Positions 1-7,363 of a stretch of 46,706 nt of DNA are shown in pieces. The notes under the pieces were generated by a model that saw nothing but the letters and a program-made list of their open reading frames with translations, was not told the origin of the DNA and ran no database searches. The DNA is from UBA1757 sp045627385 (GTDB lineage: Bacteria > Bacteroidota > Bacteroidia > Bacteroidales > UBA1402). The number at the start of each line of letters is the position of its first letter. Position 1 is the first letter of the stretch. Both the position numbers and the translations under genes were made by a program. Location: assembly GCA_045627385.1 (NCBI GenBank), contig JAZQNO010000011.1:1-46706 (forward strand). Reading direction: 5' to 3'.

Positions 1-30
1 ATCAATCGGAGGTAGTGTTTCATCGAGTGT

Positions 31-61
31 GTCTGGAGCCGCTCTCGCGGAGTCTCCAGAC
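31..61. other. Strong hairpin (31 bases)
   Basis: GTCTGGAG (31-38) pairs with CTCCAGAC (54-61), and CCGC (39-42) pairs with GCGG (47-50). The loop is TCTC (43-46) and AGT (51-53) is bulged. No T-run follows on either strand, so a simple rho-independent terminator is not clear. It could be the end of a transcript entering from outside the window or part of a structured RNA. Confidence 0.5.
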
Positions 62-216
62 TTGCAGATGTAATCAGTTGCCTGGTCAGACTGTCGGTCA
101 TGAGTTCATGCGTGCGGTCCTCACGCATCGAATAAAATAACGTTTTAGAGGCTGCAACCAATCCTTTCGCTTGCGCGACTGGAGCCCCTGCCACAGACCG
201 TTCTGCCGCTCAGACC

Positions 217-431
217 TTAGTGTGGTTTCAGCCGCTTCGGGCATTGTCCCAGCCACTAACCTCCGCCACGGGACACCCTTTTCGGCGATTTTCCCAGACG
301 TTGGTGGCCCAGATACGCGTCCAGCCGCGTAGAACCACACTAACCTCGGCGGCTGCGGCGCGAAGGAGACGGTTCTCCCCAGACGATAGTGGCCAAAAAA
401 TGCGCTCAGCCGCGTAGAACCACACTAACCT
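217..431. repeat. Partial tandem repeat, about 85-bp units
   Basis: Read on the minus strand, a unit begins at 431 and again at 346, with the first 25 bases identical (431-407 and 346-322). The following bases are still partly alike, sharing GGCCAC and CGTCTGGG. A third, shorter start (AGGTTAGTGG) occurs at 262. An inverted copy of the core lies at 217-228 (TTAGTGTGGTTT on plus), which could pair with the copies at 333-344 and 418-429. No protein-coding role is seen. Confidence 0.6.
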
Positions 432-611
432 TTTCCGACAGGCCAGTCGGAGTGGCGGGCAGACCTGCAACACAATCGGAAGATCTGACGAGGTCTCAAC
501 GCATACAGACGTTAACAGTTTACAGTTAACACTCACTAGCCTCTTTGCAGAATTCCAGGGAAACGGCCTTCGAATTACAGGGAAAAGTGTACTAATGGGA
601 AAAACAGGCAG

Positions 612-619
612 TATCTTTG
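612..619 (+). promoter_or_regulatory. Orphan Bacteroidetes -7 element
   Basis: TATCTTTG matches the TAnnTTTG consensus, but no TTTG is seen about 20 bases upstream and no credible gene follows. A transcript from here would run into the 11-bp tandem array. It may be a chance match. Confidence 0.25.
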
Positions 620-685
620 CGCTGCGGTTCACGTGTGACCGCCCGTCGGACAGAGGGCTGTCTGCTCGCACCGGAAAGCTGCTCT

Positions 686-759
686 GATGTACCTCCGTCG
701 TTCCTCCGCTGTTCCTCCGTTGTACCTCCCATTTTTTGGCGGACGGAAATGAGACTTGC
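686..759. repeat. 11-bp tandem array with conserved tail, copy 1
   Basis: Units of the form CCTCCGnnGTT recur every 11 bases (692, 703, 714, with a degenerate unit at 725). They are followed by a 25-base tail at 735-759 that begins TTTGGC and contains ACGGAAATG. The same layout recurs at 43257-43330, with 21 of 25 tail positions equal. On the minus strand the units read as repeated ACGGAGG, which resembles ribosome binding sites. An 11-base period does not keep a reading frame, so a non-coding element is more likely. Confidence 0.65.
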
Positions 760-807
760 AAAGGAGGCATTTCGACAGGCCGATTTACCGGTGTGAAAGA
801 CGTCCGC

Positions 808-1539
808 TTAAAGATAGAACGCTCGGACGAGAGAATCGTAGGCAGGAGTATAGATACCGGCGGCATTTCGGACAGCGAGCGATTCGCGGCGGCAGTCCTG
901 TGGCCGGAGAGTCCATTCCATCATCACACGGGCGGGGGCTTTTCCTTCGACAGTAATCAAATCGCAGTACGACTGGAGATGGAGCCCGGCCGAACGGCAG
1001 GAAGCCGCGAAAGAGTCGGCCTCGGAAGTAGGCAGAATGAGCGAAAAAACGCCTTGTGGAGCCAGGAAAGCCTTCACCGACGAAGCCAGGAGAGACAGGC
1101 TCAGCGAAGCATCGTGACGCGCCTGGCTGCGTTGGGGGTCGGGAGCCTTCAGCGCATGCTGGAAGAAGGGCGGATTGCAGACAATCAGGTCGTAGAGGCC
1201 CGACCGCGGGACATCGGGGAAAGCGCCTTCCGTCACGCAGATGCGGTCGGGCCACGGACTGCGCTCCACATTTTCGCGAGCCTGGGCAGCGGCTTCGGGA
1301 TCAATTTCCACGGCATCAATCCGTGCTTCCGGGAAACGTTGCGCCAGCATCAACGCGATAAGTCCACTTCCCGTGCCGATATCCAGCATGCGCAACTGTA
1401 TCCTGCCGGTCTGACCGTCGCATGACAGGAGGCTCTGACCGGCCCATGCGCCCAAACTCACGCCATCGGTGCCCACCTTCATGGCGCAACGGTCGTGAAA
1501 GACTTCGAACTGTTTGAATCGGAAAGAAGGGGAAGACAT
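808..1539 (-). CDS. trmN6: tRNA1(Val) A37 N6-methyltransferase (TrmN6/YfiC family)
   Basis: This is a SAM-dependent methyltransferase of the family that makes m6A37 in tRNA-Val. The 243-residue protein opens with the family signature around FKQFEVFHDRCAMKVGTDG (residues 8-26). It then has the SAM-binding motif DIGTGSG (53-59) and the adenine-N6 catalytic motif NPPF (122-125). Length matches E. coli YfiC (about 245). It is the last gene of a leftward operon: divIC, a four-TM membrane protein, then this gene, with gaps of 1 and 6 bases. The family assignment is firm. The exact tRNA target is inferred from the family. Confidence 0.9.
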   Translation of the reverse strand: MSSPSFRFKQFEVFHDRCAMKVGTDGVSLGAWAGQSLLSCDGQTGRIQLRMLDIGTGSGLIALMLAQRFPEARIDAVEIDPEAAAQARENVERSPWPDRICVTEGAFPDVPRSGLYDLIVCNPPFFQHALKAPDPQRSQARHDASLSLSLLASSVKAFLAPQGVFSLILPTSEADSFAASCRSAGLHLQSYCDLITVEGKAPARVMMEWTLRPQDCRRESLAVRNAAGIYTPAYDSLVRAFYL

Positions 1540-1545
1540 GCGGGC

Positions 1546-1893
1546 TCAGCGGTTGTCGTCGTCTTTGCTGTACCGGTCGCTTCTCCAGCTGAGATAGAAT
1601 TCCAGAAGGGCCGCCAGCAGCATCAGCACCACAAACGAATTGTTGCCGATGTACATGAGGTAAGCGCTTCCGGCCACCAGAATCACGTTGAAACCGAATA
1701 GCCGGTTGAGCCGTTTCAGACGGAAATCGTCGCCCCGATAGGCATGTTTCAGATGAAAGGCCAGATAGAGGACAGCCCCGGCACAGAAGGAGTAAAAGGC
1801 CCAAGCGACGCCTTCCATGAACAGAATGATGGCTCCCATCATCAGCACGGCACCCAAGAGATAGAGTATGTCGAAAATGTCGGTCTTTCCCAT
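1546..1893 (-). CDS. Small four-TM membrane protein, function unknown
   Basis: This 115-residue protein is mostly hydrophobic, with four likely membrane segments (about residues 8-26, 30-48, 66-83 and 86-103). The loop with YRGDDFRLKRLNRL is basic and probably cytoplasmic, and the C-terminus is charged (DRYSKDDDNR). It starts one base after the divIC stop codon and ends 6 bases before trmN6, so it is co-transcribed with both. I do not recognise a functional family. The placement next to divIC suggests a conserved Bacteroidetes inner-membrane protein, which is inference. Confidence 0.8.
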   Translation of the reverse strand: MGKTDIFDILYLLGAVLMMGAIILFMEGVAWAFYSFCAGAVLYLAFHLKHAYRGDDFRLKRLNRLFGFNVILVAGSAYLMYIGNNSFVVLMLLAALLEFYLSWRSDRYSKDDDNR

Positions 1894-1894
1894 A

Positions 1895-2203
1895 TTATTC
1901 TTCTTCCAGGATAAAGATGACCTCGTTGTCTTTTTTCATCAGATACTGCTCGCGGGCAATCTTTTCCACTTCCTGAGTGCCCTGGCGGAGGTCTTCGAGC
2001 TGGCGGGTCACCTTTTCGCAAGCCTCGCGGCTCTCTTCCAACTCGCGCTGCAACTGACGGATCTCGATGTCATAGCGGAAACGTTTGATCAGATTGTTGC
2101 TGTCGACAAAAGCGATGACAATGAAGAAAACAGCCAGCGTCACCCAATATCTGTTTGGCAAGAACCGCTTGATTTTCTGATATGTATCTTTAATTTTCCC
2201 CAT
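1895..2203 (-). CDS. divIC: Septum formation initiator DivIC/FtsB family
   Basis: The 102-residue single-pass membrane protein has the classic layout: a short cytoplasmic N-terminus, one TM helix (about residues 20-36), and a coiled coil (about 44-82). It ends in the family motif region with AREQYLMKKDNEVIFILEE. FtsB/DivIC proteins bridge the early and late divisome through FtsQ/FtsL partners. The ATG at 2203 was chosen over an upstream ATG at 2251 because the -7 element (2222-2229) lies between them, 19 bases from this start. It is first in an operon with a membrane protein and trmN6. Confidence 0.88.
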   Translation of the reverse strand: MGKIKDTYQKIKRFLPNRYWVTLAVFFIVIAFVDSNNLIKRFRYDIEIRQLQRELEESREACEKVTRQLEDLRQGTQEVEKIAREQYLMKKDNEVIFILEEE

Positions 2204-2221
2204 TGGGCACAATTGATGAAA

Positions 2222-2252
2222 CAAAGATACGGGGAAGTGCAGGAAATTCAAA
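2222..2252 (-). promoter_or_regulatory. Promoter of divIC operon
   Basis: On the minus strand TATCTTTG (2229-2222) is preceded by TTTG (2252-2249) with 19 bases between them, a full match to the Bacteroidetes -33/-7 consensus. It lies back to back with the dnaX promoter, the two -33 boxes being 6 bases apart. Confidence 0.8.
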
Positions 2253-2257
2253 ATAAT

Positions 2258-2289
2258 TTTGTGCTTGGCACGACGATTTACTATTTTTG
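2258..2289 (+). promoter_or_regulatory. Promoter of dnaX
   Basis: TTTG (2258-2261) and TATTTTTG (2282-2289) are 20 bases apart, a full consensus match. The dnaX ATG follows 18 bases after the -7 element. Confidence 0.8.
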
Positions 2290-2307
2290 CATACTTAACT
2301 ATTCGAT

Positions 2308-4146
2308 ATGGACAACTACCAAGTATCAGCCCGGAAGTATCGCCCCGACACTTTCCGTTCGGTGGTCGGGCAGAAGGCTCTGACTACCACGCTTCAGAAT
2401 GCCGTCAGGAACGGGCAGCTGGCTCACGCCTACCTGTTTTGCGGTCCGAGAGGCGTGGGCAAGACGACTTGCGCGCGCATTTTCGCCAAAGCCATCAACT
2501 GCCTGCATCCGACGGCCGAAGGAGAAGCCTGCAACGAGTGCGAATCGTGCCGCGCGTTCGACGAGCAGCGCTCCTACAACATTCTGGAGCTCGACGCCGC
2601 GTCCAACAATTCGGTCGACGACATCCGCGCTCTCACTGAAGAAGTGCGCATTCCGCCAGCCATCGGCAAATACAAGGTGTATATCATCGACGAGGTCCAC
2701 ATGCTCTCCACGCAGGCTTTCAACGCGTTCCTGAAGACTCTGGAAGAACCGCCGGCCCACGCCGTATTCATTCTGGCCACGACCGAGAAGCACAAAATCA
2801 TTCCGACCATTCTGTCGCGTTGCCAGATATACGATTTCCACCGCATCGGCACGGCCGACATTCAGGAGCACCTTCAGTACGTGGCCCAATCGGAAGGCAT
2901 CGAATACGAGCCTCAGGCGCTCAACGTCATTGCCATGAAAGCCGACGGCGGCATGCGCGACGCGCTGTCGATTTTCGACCAGGTGGCCAGTTTCGGCGAA
3001 AGGAAGGTCACCTACAAGGGTGTCATCGACAATCTGAATGTGCTCGACTATGACTACTTCTTCCGCCTGACCGACCATTTTCTGCAGCATCAGAGCACAG
3101 AGGCGCTGCTGCTGTTCGATGAAATTCTCCGACTCGGATTCGATGCCCAGAATTTCGTTCTGGGGCTCGCATCACACTTCCGCGACCTGCTCATCTGCAA
3201 AGATCCGCGCAGCGTGAAACTGCTCGAAGCGGGAGAACAGATCAAGGAAAACTATCTGCACCAGTCGGCGGCCTGTCCTTTCGATTGGCTGGTCTGGGCG
3301 CTCAAGACCTGCAACGACTGCCTGATGCAATATGCGACCAGCCGCAACAAACGGCTTCTGGTGGAATTGTGCCTCATCAGACTTTGTGTGGGCGACACGC
3401 CTGCCCCATCCGACGGCAAAGGCAGATTGCCGGGCTTTTCGCAGTCAGGCGCCGCCACGCCGAACGCAACGTCGGTCACGGCCCCCGCTGCAGCGTCGGT
3501 CTCCTCACAAGCCTCCACCCAGCCTGCCCCCTCAGCCCAACCCAAGCCCTCGGCAAGCGCTCAGTCGTCAACAGACGCCCATCCCGCCGCCACGGCTCCC
3601 AAGGTTCAGGCCACAGTCCCCGCTTCTCAACCGGCTCCTCAGCCGGCCCCCGCTCCTCAGCCTCAAGCGGCCGCCAAACCCGCAACGCCCAGCAGGCACC
3701 GTCCGCAATCGTTCTCGCTCCATCAGAGCCAGGAGACCATCTCCAACCAGCCGACCGAAGAACCTCAGAAAATCGAAGAAAACGAGCCTTTTGTCTTCAG
3801 TAGGCTCAAAGAACTTTGGAAAGAATACGCCCAGACATTCCTTGCCAAAGACCCGCAGCTGCTCAACGCCATGCTGGCCAACGAGCCTGAGGCCAAAGGC
3901 CAGACCGAGTTTGAATTCGTCGTTTTCCACTCCAATCTGGAAAAACGTCTGACCGAAATCAAGCCCTACATTCTGCAGCATCTGCAGGGAAACCTCCACA
4001 ACACCCACATCGGTTTCAACATTCGCGTGAGCGAAGGAGACGAAAAAAAATTGGCCCTGACACCTCAGGACCAATTGAAAGCTATGACTGAAGCCAATCC
4101 TGCGCTCAACGATTTGCGCAAACGTCTCGGATTGGAACTCGGCTGA
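2308..4146 (+). CDS. dnaX: DNA polymerase III subunit gamma/tau
   Basis: This is the clamp-loader ATPase that loads the beta clamp and ties the replisome together. The 612-residue protein has Walker A GPRGVGKT (46-53), zinc cysteines 65, 75, 78 and 81, Walker B with IIDEVHM (126-132), and the SRC sensor region (TILSRC). The clamp-loader lid and collar domains follow, to about residue 370. A Pro/Ala/Gln-rich linker (about 385-475) precedes a C-terminal domain. An A8 run at 4043-4050 lies near the 3' end. It is too far downstream to make a gamma-like short product, so full-length tau is the expected form. The gene stands alone, between the divergent divIC operon and the convergent ribH. Confidence 0.95.
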   Translation: MDNYQVSARKYRPDTFRSVVGQKALTTTLQNAVRNGQLAHAYLFCGPRGVGKTTCARIFAKAINCLHPTAEGEACNECESCRAFDEQRSYNILELDAASNNSVDDIRALTEEVRIPPAIGKYKVYIIDEVHMLSTQAFNAFLKTLEEPPAHAVFILATTEKHKIIPTILSRCQIYDFHRIGTADIQEHLQYVAQSEGIEYEPQALNVIAMKADGGMRDALSIFDQVASFGERKVTYKGVIDNLNVLDYDYFFRLTDHFLQHQSTEALLLFDEILRLGFDAQNFVLGLASHFRDLLICKDPRSVKLLEAGEQIKENYLHQSAACPFDWLVWALKTCNDCLMQYATSRNKRLLVELCLIRLCVGDTPAPSDGKGRLPGFSQSGAATPNATSVTAPAAASVSSQASTQPAPSAQPKPSASAQSSTDAHPAATAPKVQATVPASQPAPQPAPAPQPQAAAKPATPSRHRPQSFSLHQSQETISNQPTEEPQKIEENEPFVFSRLKELWKEYAQTFLAKDPQLLNAMLANEPEAKGQTEFEFVVFHSNLEKRLTEIKPYILQHLQGNLHNTHIGFNIRVSEGDEKKLALTPQDQLKAMTEANPALNDLRKRLGLELG

Positions 4147-4164
4147 CGAATTTCGGCGCAGCTT

Positions 4165-4650
4165 CTATCTCAGACTTTTTTCGAAAGCCACCATCTGAAC
4201 GGCCGTCTTGGCGGCCTCCACACCCTTGTTGCCATATTTGCCGCCGGCGCGGTCGAGCGACTGCTGCATGTCGTCGGTAGTCAGCAAGCCGAAAATGACC
4301 GGTTTGACGCCCTTGGCATTCAGCGCCGAAATCCCTTCGGTGACACCTTGGCAGACATAATCGAAATGGGGCGTTCCGCCTCTGACCACACAGCCCAGCG
4401 CTATGACAGCGTCGGAAGAAGACTTCTCCAACAGACGGGCCGAAGCATAGACCAGTTCGAAACTTCCCGGCACCCAATGGATGGCAATCCTATCTTCCGA
4501 AACATTCTGAGCCCGAAGGAACTCCAGCGCGCCGTCAAGCAGACGGCCCGTCACCTCATGATTCCATTCCGACACGACAATATCGAAACTCATCCCCGAG
4601 GCATCGGGCATCAGTTCCGGCTGATACAAAGACAGGTTGCGTGTGGCCAT
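4165..4650 (-). CDS. ribH: 6,7-dimethyl-8-ribityllumazine synthase
   Basis: The enzyme condenses 5-amino-6-ribitylamino-uracil with 3,4-dihydroxybutanone phosphate in riboflavin synthesis. The 161-residue protein keeps the substrate-stacking aromatic region (SEWN, about 27-30), PGSFE (61-65), and the GCVVRGGTPHFDYV region with the catalytic His at about 95. The phosphate-binding and C-terminal stretch (LLTTDD...RAGGKYGNKG) is also present. Length fits the family. It sits 6 bases downstream of the TPR gene and shares its promoter. No other riboflavin gene is nearby, a layout common in Bacteroidetes. Confidence 0.95.
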   Translation of the reverse strand: MATRNLSLYQPELMPDASGMSFDIVVSEWNHEVTGRLLDGALEFLRAQNVSEDRIAIHWVPGSFELVYASARLLEKSSSDAVIALGCVVRGGTPHFDYVCQGVTEGISALNAKGVKPVIFGLLTTDDMQQSLDRAGGKYGNKGVEAAKTAVQMVAFEKSLR

Positions 4651-4656
4651 GCGGAC

Positions 4657-5355
4657 TTATTTCGCCAGTTTGGCGCGCTCGATGTATTTGTCCACCTCGC
4701 TGCCTTCCTGCGACAGAGGGTATTCGTTCTTGATGATTTCATAGGCCTTCAGAGCCTGAGCGGTCTTGCCGTCGGCTTCGAAGACGCGGGCGGCCTTCAT
4801 CAGGCAGATGGGAGCCAGCACGTTGTTGTGGGTCTTGGCGGCCTTCATGTACGTGGCGGCAGCCTTGGCGTTTTCGCCCAGCTCTACGTAGCAGTCGCCC
4901 AGAGCGGCCTTGATGGCGGGAGTGGCGATGATATCCTTGGCATTGGCTTTGGCCAGATATTTGACAGCGTTTTCATAGTCGCCCATGCCCTTGTAGCAGA
5001 GACCCATGTAGGTCTTGGCCAGCTTGGCGGTCTTGGTGATGCCGTACTGCTTGGCAATGGCTTCGAAACCGATGTAGTCGATGTCGTCGCCGTTGATGGC
5101 TACGGCAAAGGAATCGGCGGCGAAATAGGCCTCACCCTTGAAAATGAGTTCAGCGGCCTCTTTCTCCTTGGGCGCCAGAATATTGTTGCTGTAAAATACG
5201 ATACCTACCACGACGACCAGCACGGCAATCAGGGCGTAAAGCAGTTTCTTCTGGTTGTTTTCGATGAACTGCTCGGAGCGTGACAGCACTTCGCTGACGT
5301 TTTCAATGTTCTCTTTCTGTTCTTCAGCCTTGGGGGCTACTTTTTTGGTTGCCAT
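4657..5355 (-). CDS. Membrane-anchored tetratricopeptide repeat protein
   Basis: This 232-residue protein has a charged N-terminus, one TM segment (about residues 39-56, LLYALIAVLVVVVGIVF) and an outer region with TPR-like helices (about 65-232; AKTYMGLCYKGMGDYENAVKYL is a clear repeat). The layout resembles YfgM-type chaperone-associated proteins. It is the first gene of a two-gene unit with ribH, and this pairing is commonly seen in Bacteroidetes. The partner and role are unknown from sequence alone. Confidence 0.85.
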   Translation of the reverse strand: MATKKVAPKAEEQKENIENVSEVLSRSEQFIENNQKKLLYALIAVLVVVVGIVFYSNNILAPKEKEAAELIFKGEAYFAADSFAVAINGDDIDYIGFEAIAKQYGITKTAKLAKTYMGLCYKGMGDYENAVKYLAKANAKDIIATPAIKAALGDCYVELGENAKAAATYMKAAKTHNNVLAPICLMKAARVFEADGKTAQALKAYEIIKNEYPLSQEGSEVDKYIERAKLAK

Positions 5356-5397
5356 AATTGATTTATTGATTGACAGATTATTTTTTCAATAAGCGTG

Positions 5398-5405
5398 CAA
5401 AAGTA
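5398..5405 (-). promoter_or_regulatory. -7 element of TPR-ribH operon
   Basis: On the minus strand this reads TACTTTTG, a match to TAnnTTTG, 42 bases upstream of the TPR gene start. No clear TTTG is seen at -33. It is divergent from the recF promoter. Confidence 0.6.
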
Positions 5406-5447
5406 AGGCAATTCGTTCTATTAAGAAAATATCCGTCGATTTTTTTC

Positions 5448-5455
5448 TACTTTTG
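5448..5455 (+). promoter_or_regulatory. -7 element of recF operon
   Basis: TACTTTTG matches the consensus and lies 32 bases before the recF ATG. The -33 box is not evident. Confidence 0.6.
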
Positions 5456-5487
5456 TATCGCAAAATGCTCTCAAGACGCACGACGAC

Positions 5488-6594
5488 ATGTATTTGCAGA
5501 AGTTATCGCTCATCAACTACAAAAACATCCGGGAGGCCACGCTGGAGTTTTCTCCCAGCCTCAACTGTTTCTTCGGCAACAACGGACAGGGAAAGACCAA
5601 TCTGCTCGATGCGGTCTATTATCTGTCGTTCTGCAAAAGCCACAGCAATCCCATCGACGCCCAGAACATTCACCACGAAGCCGATTTTCTCATGCTTCAG
5701 GGCGACTATCGGGAAGGAGAGCAGGAAGAGACCTACTATTGCGGCATCAGAAGGCGTCAGCGGAAGGTGTTCAAGCACGACAAAAAAGCCTATCAACGGC
5801 TCTCGGAGCACATCGGGCGGCTTCCGCTCGTGCTGATTTCCCCTTTCGACGAAGAGCTTATCCGCGAAGGCGGAGAAGAGAGACGCCGTTTTCTCGACAT
5901 GGCCATTTCGCAGTACGATGTGGGCTACATGCAGGCGCTCATCGGCTACGAAGCGGCTCTCACCCAGCGCAATGCCATGCTGAAGGACGAAGAGGGCCGT
6001 TTCGACGCTTCCCTTTTCGAAGTCTACGAAATACCCATGGCCAAGCACGGAGATGTCATCTACCGCAAAAGGCGGGAATTCGTCGAAGCCTTCGTCCCGG
6101 TATTTGAAAACTACTACCGGACCATTTCGGGCGGAAACGAAAAAGTGGGCCTGCGCTACACCTCGCACCTCGACGACGGACCGCTCGACCTGCAGTTGGC
6201 CCGTACGCGCGAACGCGACCGCCTCATCGGCCATTCCACCCGCGGCATCCACAAAGACGACCTCGAAATCACCATGGACGGTTTTCCGCTCAAACGGGTC
6301 GGTTCGCAGGGGCAGGCCAAGACCTGCCTGATTGCCATGAAACTGGCACAGTTCGTCTTTCTCAGGCAGGTCTGCGGCCGCACGCCCATTCTGCTGCTCG
6401 ACGACATTTTCGACAAACTGGACGAGCAGCGCGTCGAAAAAATCATTTCGCTGGTTGCCCAGAAAGATTTCGGTCAGATTTTCATCACCGACACCAGCCT
6501 GGAACGGCTGGAACCCACGCTGAAAGACACCCGCAGCGACTGTCGGGTGTTCCGCATCGAAGACGGCGAAGTGGCCGAATACCGCACCCTATGA
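5488..6594 (+). CDS. recF: DNA replication/repair protein RecF
   Basis: This SMC-like ATPase loads RecA at single-strand gaps with RecO and RecR. The 368-residue protein has Walker A GNNGQGKT (30-37), a signature region with the variant GSQGQAKT, and Walker B with PILLLDDIFDKLD followed by a D-loop. Length is normal (E. coli 357). It overlaps the next gene by the four bases ATGA (6591-6594), a sign of translational coupling. Unlike the dnaA-dnaN-recF layout, it is not next to dnaN here, as is usual in Bacteroidetes. Confidence 0.94.
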   Translation: MYLQKLSLINYKNIREATLEFSPSLNCFFGNNGQGKTNLLDAVYYLSFCKSHSNPIDAQNIHHEADFLMLQGDYREGEQEETYYCGIRRRQRKVFKHDKKAYQRLSEHIGRLPLVLISPFDEELIREGGEERRRFLDMAISQYDVGYMQALIGYEAALTQRNAMLKDEEGRFDASLFEVYEIPMAKHGDVIYRKRREFVEAFVPVFENYYRTISGGNEKVGLRYTSHLDDGPLDLQLARTRERDRLIGHSTRGIHKDDLEITMDGFPLKRVGSQGQAKTCLIAMKLAQFVFLRQVCGRTPILLLDDIFDKLDEQRVEKIISLVAQKDFGQIFITDTSLERLEPTLKDTRSDCRVFRIEDGEVAEYRTL

Positions 6595-6881
6595 TCCGAC
6601 GCAACGCCCAGACGCTTCAGGATGTTCTCACGCAGGTCCTGCACGAGCAGAAGCTCGACAGGCCGCTCAACGAGTTGCATCTCATCGACCTTTGGCCCGA
6701 AGTGGTGGGCACGACGCTGGCCCGCCAGACCGACGGCCTCTACATCCGTCAGGGTACGCTCTACTTGCATGTGCGTTCGGCCATCGTGCGCAACGAGCTG
6801 CTGATGATGCGCGACAATCTGGTGCGGAAGCTCAACGAGGCGGTCGGCGTGGAGGTCATCCGCGACATCGTCCTGCGCTGA
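6591..6881 (+). CDS. DciA-like DUF721 protein
   Basis: This 96-residue basic protein belongs to the DUF721/DciA family. The N-terminal part (NAQTLQDVLTQVLHEQKLD) leads into the conserved LIDLWPEVVG core and a region with LYIRQGTLYLHVRSAIVRNEL. DciA proteins bind DNA and the replicative helicase DnaB and act as helicase operators. The short Bacteroidetes forms keep only this core domain. The start overlaps the recF stop, so the two are coupled, which fits a replication or repair link. Confidence 0.85.
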   Translation: MIRRNAQTLQDVLTQVLHEQKLDRPLNELHLIDLWPEVVGTTLARQTDGLYIRQGTLYLHVRSAIVRNELLMMRDNLVRKLNEAVGVEVIRDIVLR

Positions 6882-6907
6882 CATTCGGATAAGTCATTTT
6901 TTAGTGC

Positions 6908-6915
6908 TATCTTCG
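6908..6915 (+). promoter_or_regulatory. Possible -7 element upstream of cNMP-fold gene
   Basis: TATCTTCG differs from TAnnTTTG at one position and lies 36 bases before the ATG at 6952. No -33 box is evident. Confidence 0.35.
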
Positions 6916-6951
6916 CACAATATGGTCATCGCCCCTTAAAGAAGAAACAAA

Positions 6952-7356
6952 ATGTCTATGTTTCAACTATTTACAGAATTCCCGATTTTCAATGGATTGG
7001 AACAGGACGAATTGTTTTCACTTCTGACCAGAGTCAGTCTGGACTTCGAGAAGTATCAGGAGGGTGAAATCATGTTAAAAGAAGGAGAGTCCAGCCGGGG
7101 TCTGGTGTTTCTGATGAACGGAAAGGTCTCCTGTCGGGAAGCCGGACGCTCGTACGAAGCCGAGGCACCCTGCCTGCTGGTCTGGACCGGCATCTTCGGC
7201 AGCCGGCCCGTGGTTCCGGTCACGCTGCGCGCCCTCGACGACTGCGGGCTCATGTGCATCGACGCGGAAGCCTGCCTGCAGCTGTTCGGCCAGAGCAAGA
7301 CCATTCTGCGCAATTATCTCGACCTCCTGTGCGATTCTCAGACGAAATTCAAATAA
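6952..7356 (+). CDS. Stand-alone cyclic-nucleotide-binding-fold protein
   Basis: This 134-residue protein matches the N-terminal beta-roll of Crp/Fnr regulators: LFTEFPIFNGLEQDELFSLL, then EGEIMLKEGE, then RGLVFLMNGKV. The usual DNA-binding helix-turn-helix is absent, so the protein is half the length of a Crp-type factor. The phosphate-binding cassette that contacts cAMP is not obvious in residues 60-85. It may bind another ligand or only mediate protein contacts. The M3 peptidase gene starts 7 bases after its stop and is probably co-transcribed. Confidence 0.75.
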   Translation: MSMFQLFTEFPIFNGLEQDELFSLLTRVSLDFEKYQEGEIMLKEGESSRGLVFLMNGKVSCREAGRSYEAEAPCLLVWTGIFGSRPVVPVTLRALDDCGLMCIDAEACLQLFGQSKTILRNYLDLLCDSQTKFK

Positions 7357-7363
7357 CCATCAT

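Larger units (their letters stand above)
1..807. other. Gene-free, repeat-bearing intergenic region
   Basis: No convincing gene is seen in this stretch. Open frames exist on both strands but their translations are low-complexity or built from the local repeats, without recognisable domains. The stretch holds a strong hairpin at 31-61, a weaker 7-bp hairpin at 108-128 (ATGCGTG/CACGCAT), a partial tandem repeat at 217-431, an isolated TATCTTTG promoter-like element at 612-619, and an 11-bp tandem array at 686-730 with a conserved tail at 735-759. It lies downstream of trmN6, which is transcribed leftwards into it. Confidence 0.6.

Noticed and set aside
217..431. Possible CRISPR array from the repeated 25-base block
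   Set aside because: There are only two full copies, the intervening 60 bases are themselves partly alike, and no cas gene is present in the window.
228..866. A 212-codon open frame on the minus strand
   Set aside because: The translation is made from the local repeats and low-complexity stretches, it overlaps the end of trmN6, and no promoter or domain supports it.
4043..4050. A8 run in dnaX as a programmed frameshift site making a gamma subunit
   Set aside because: It lies about 33 codons before the stop, so slippage would not remove the tau-specific domains as in E. coli.
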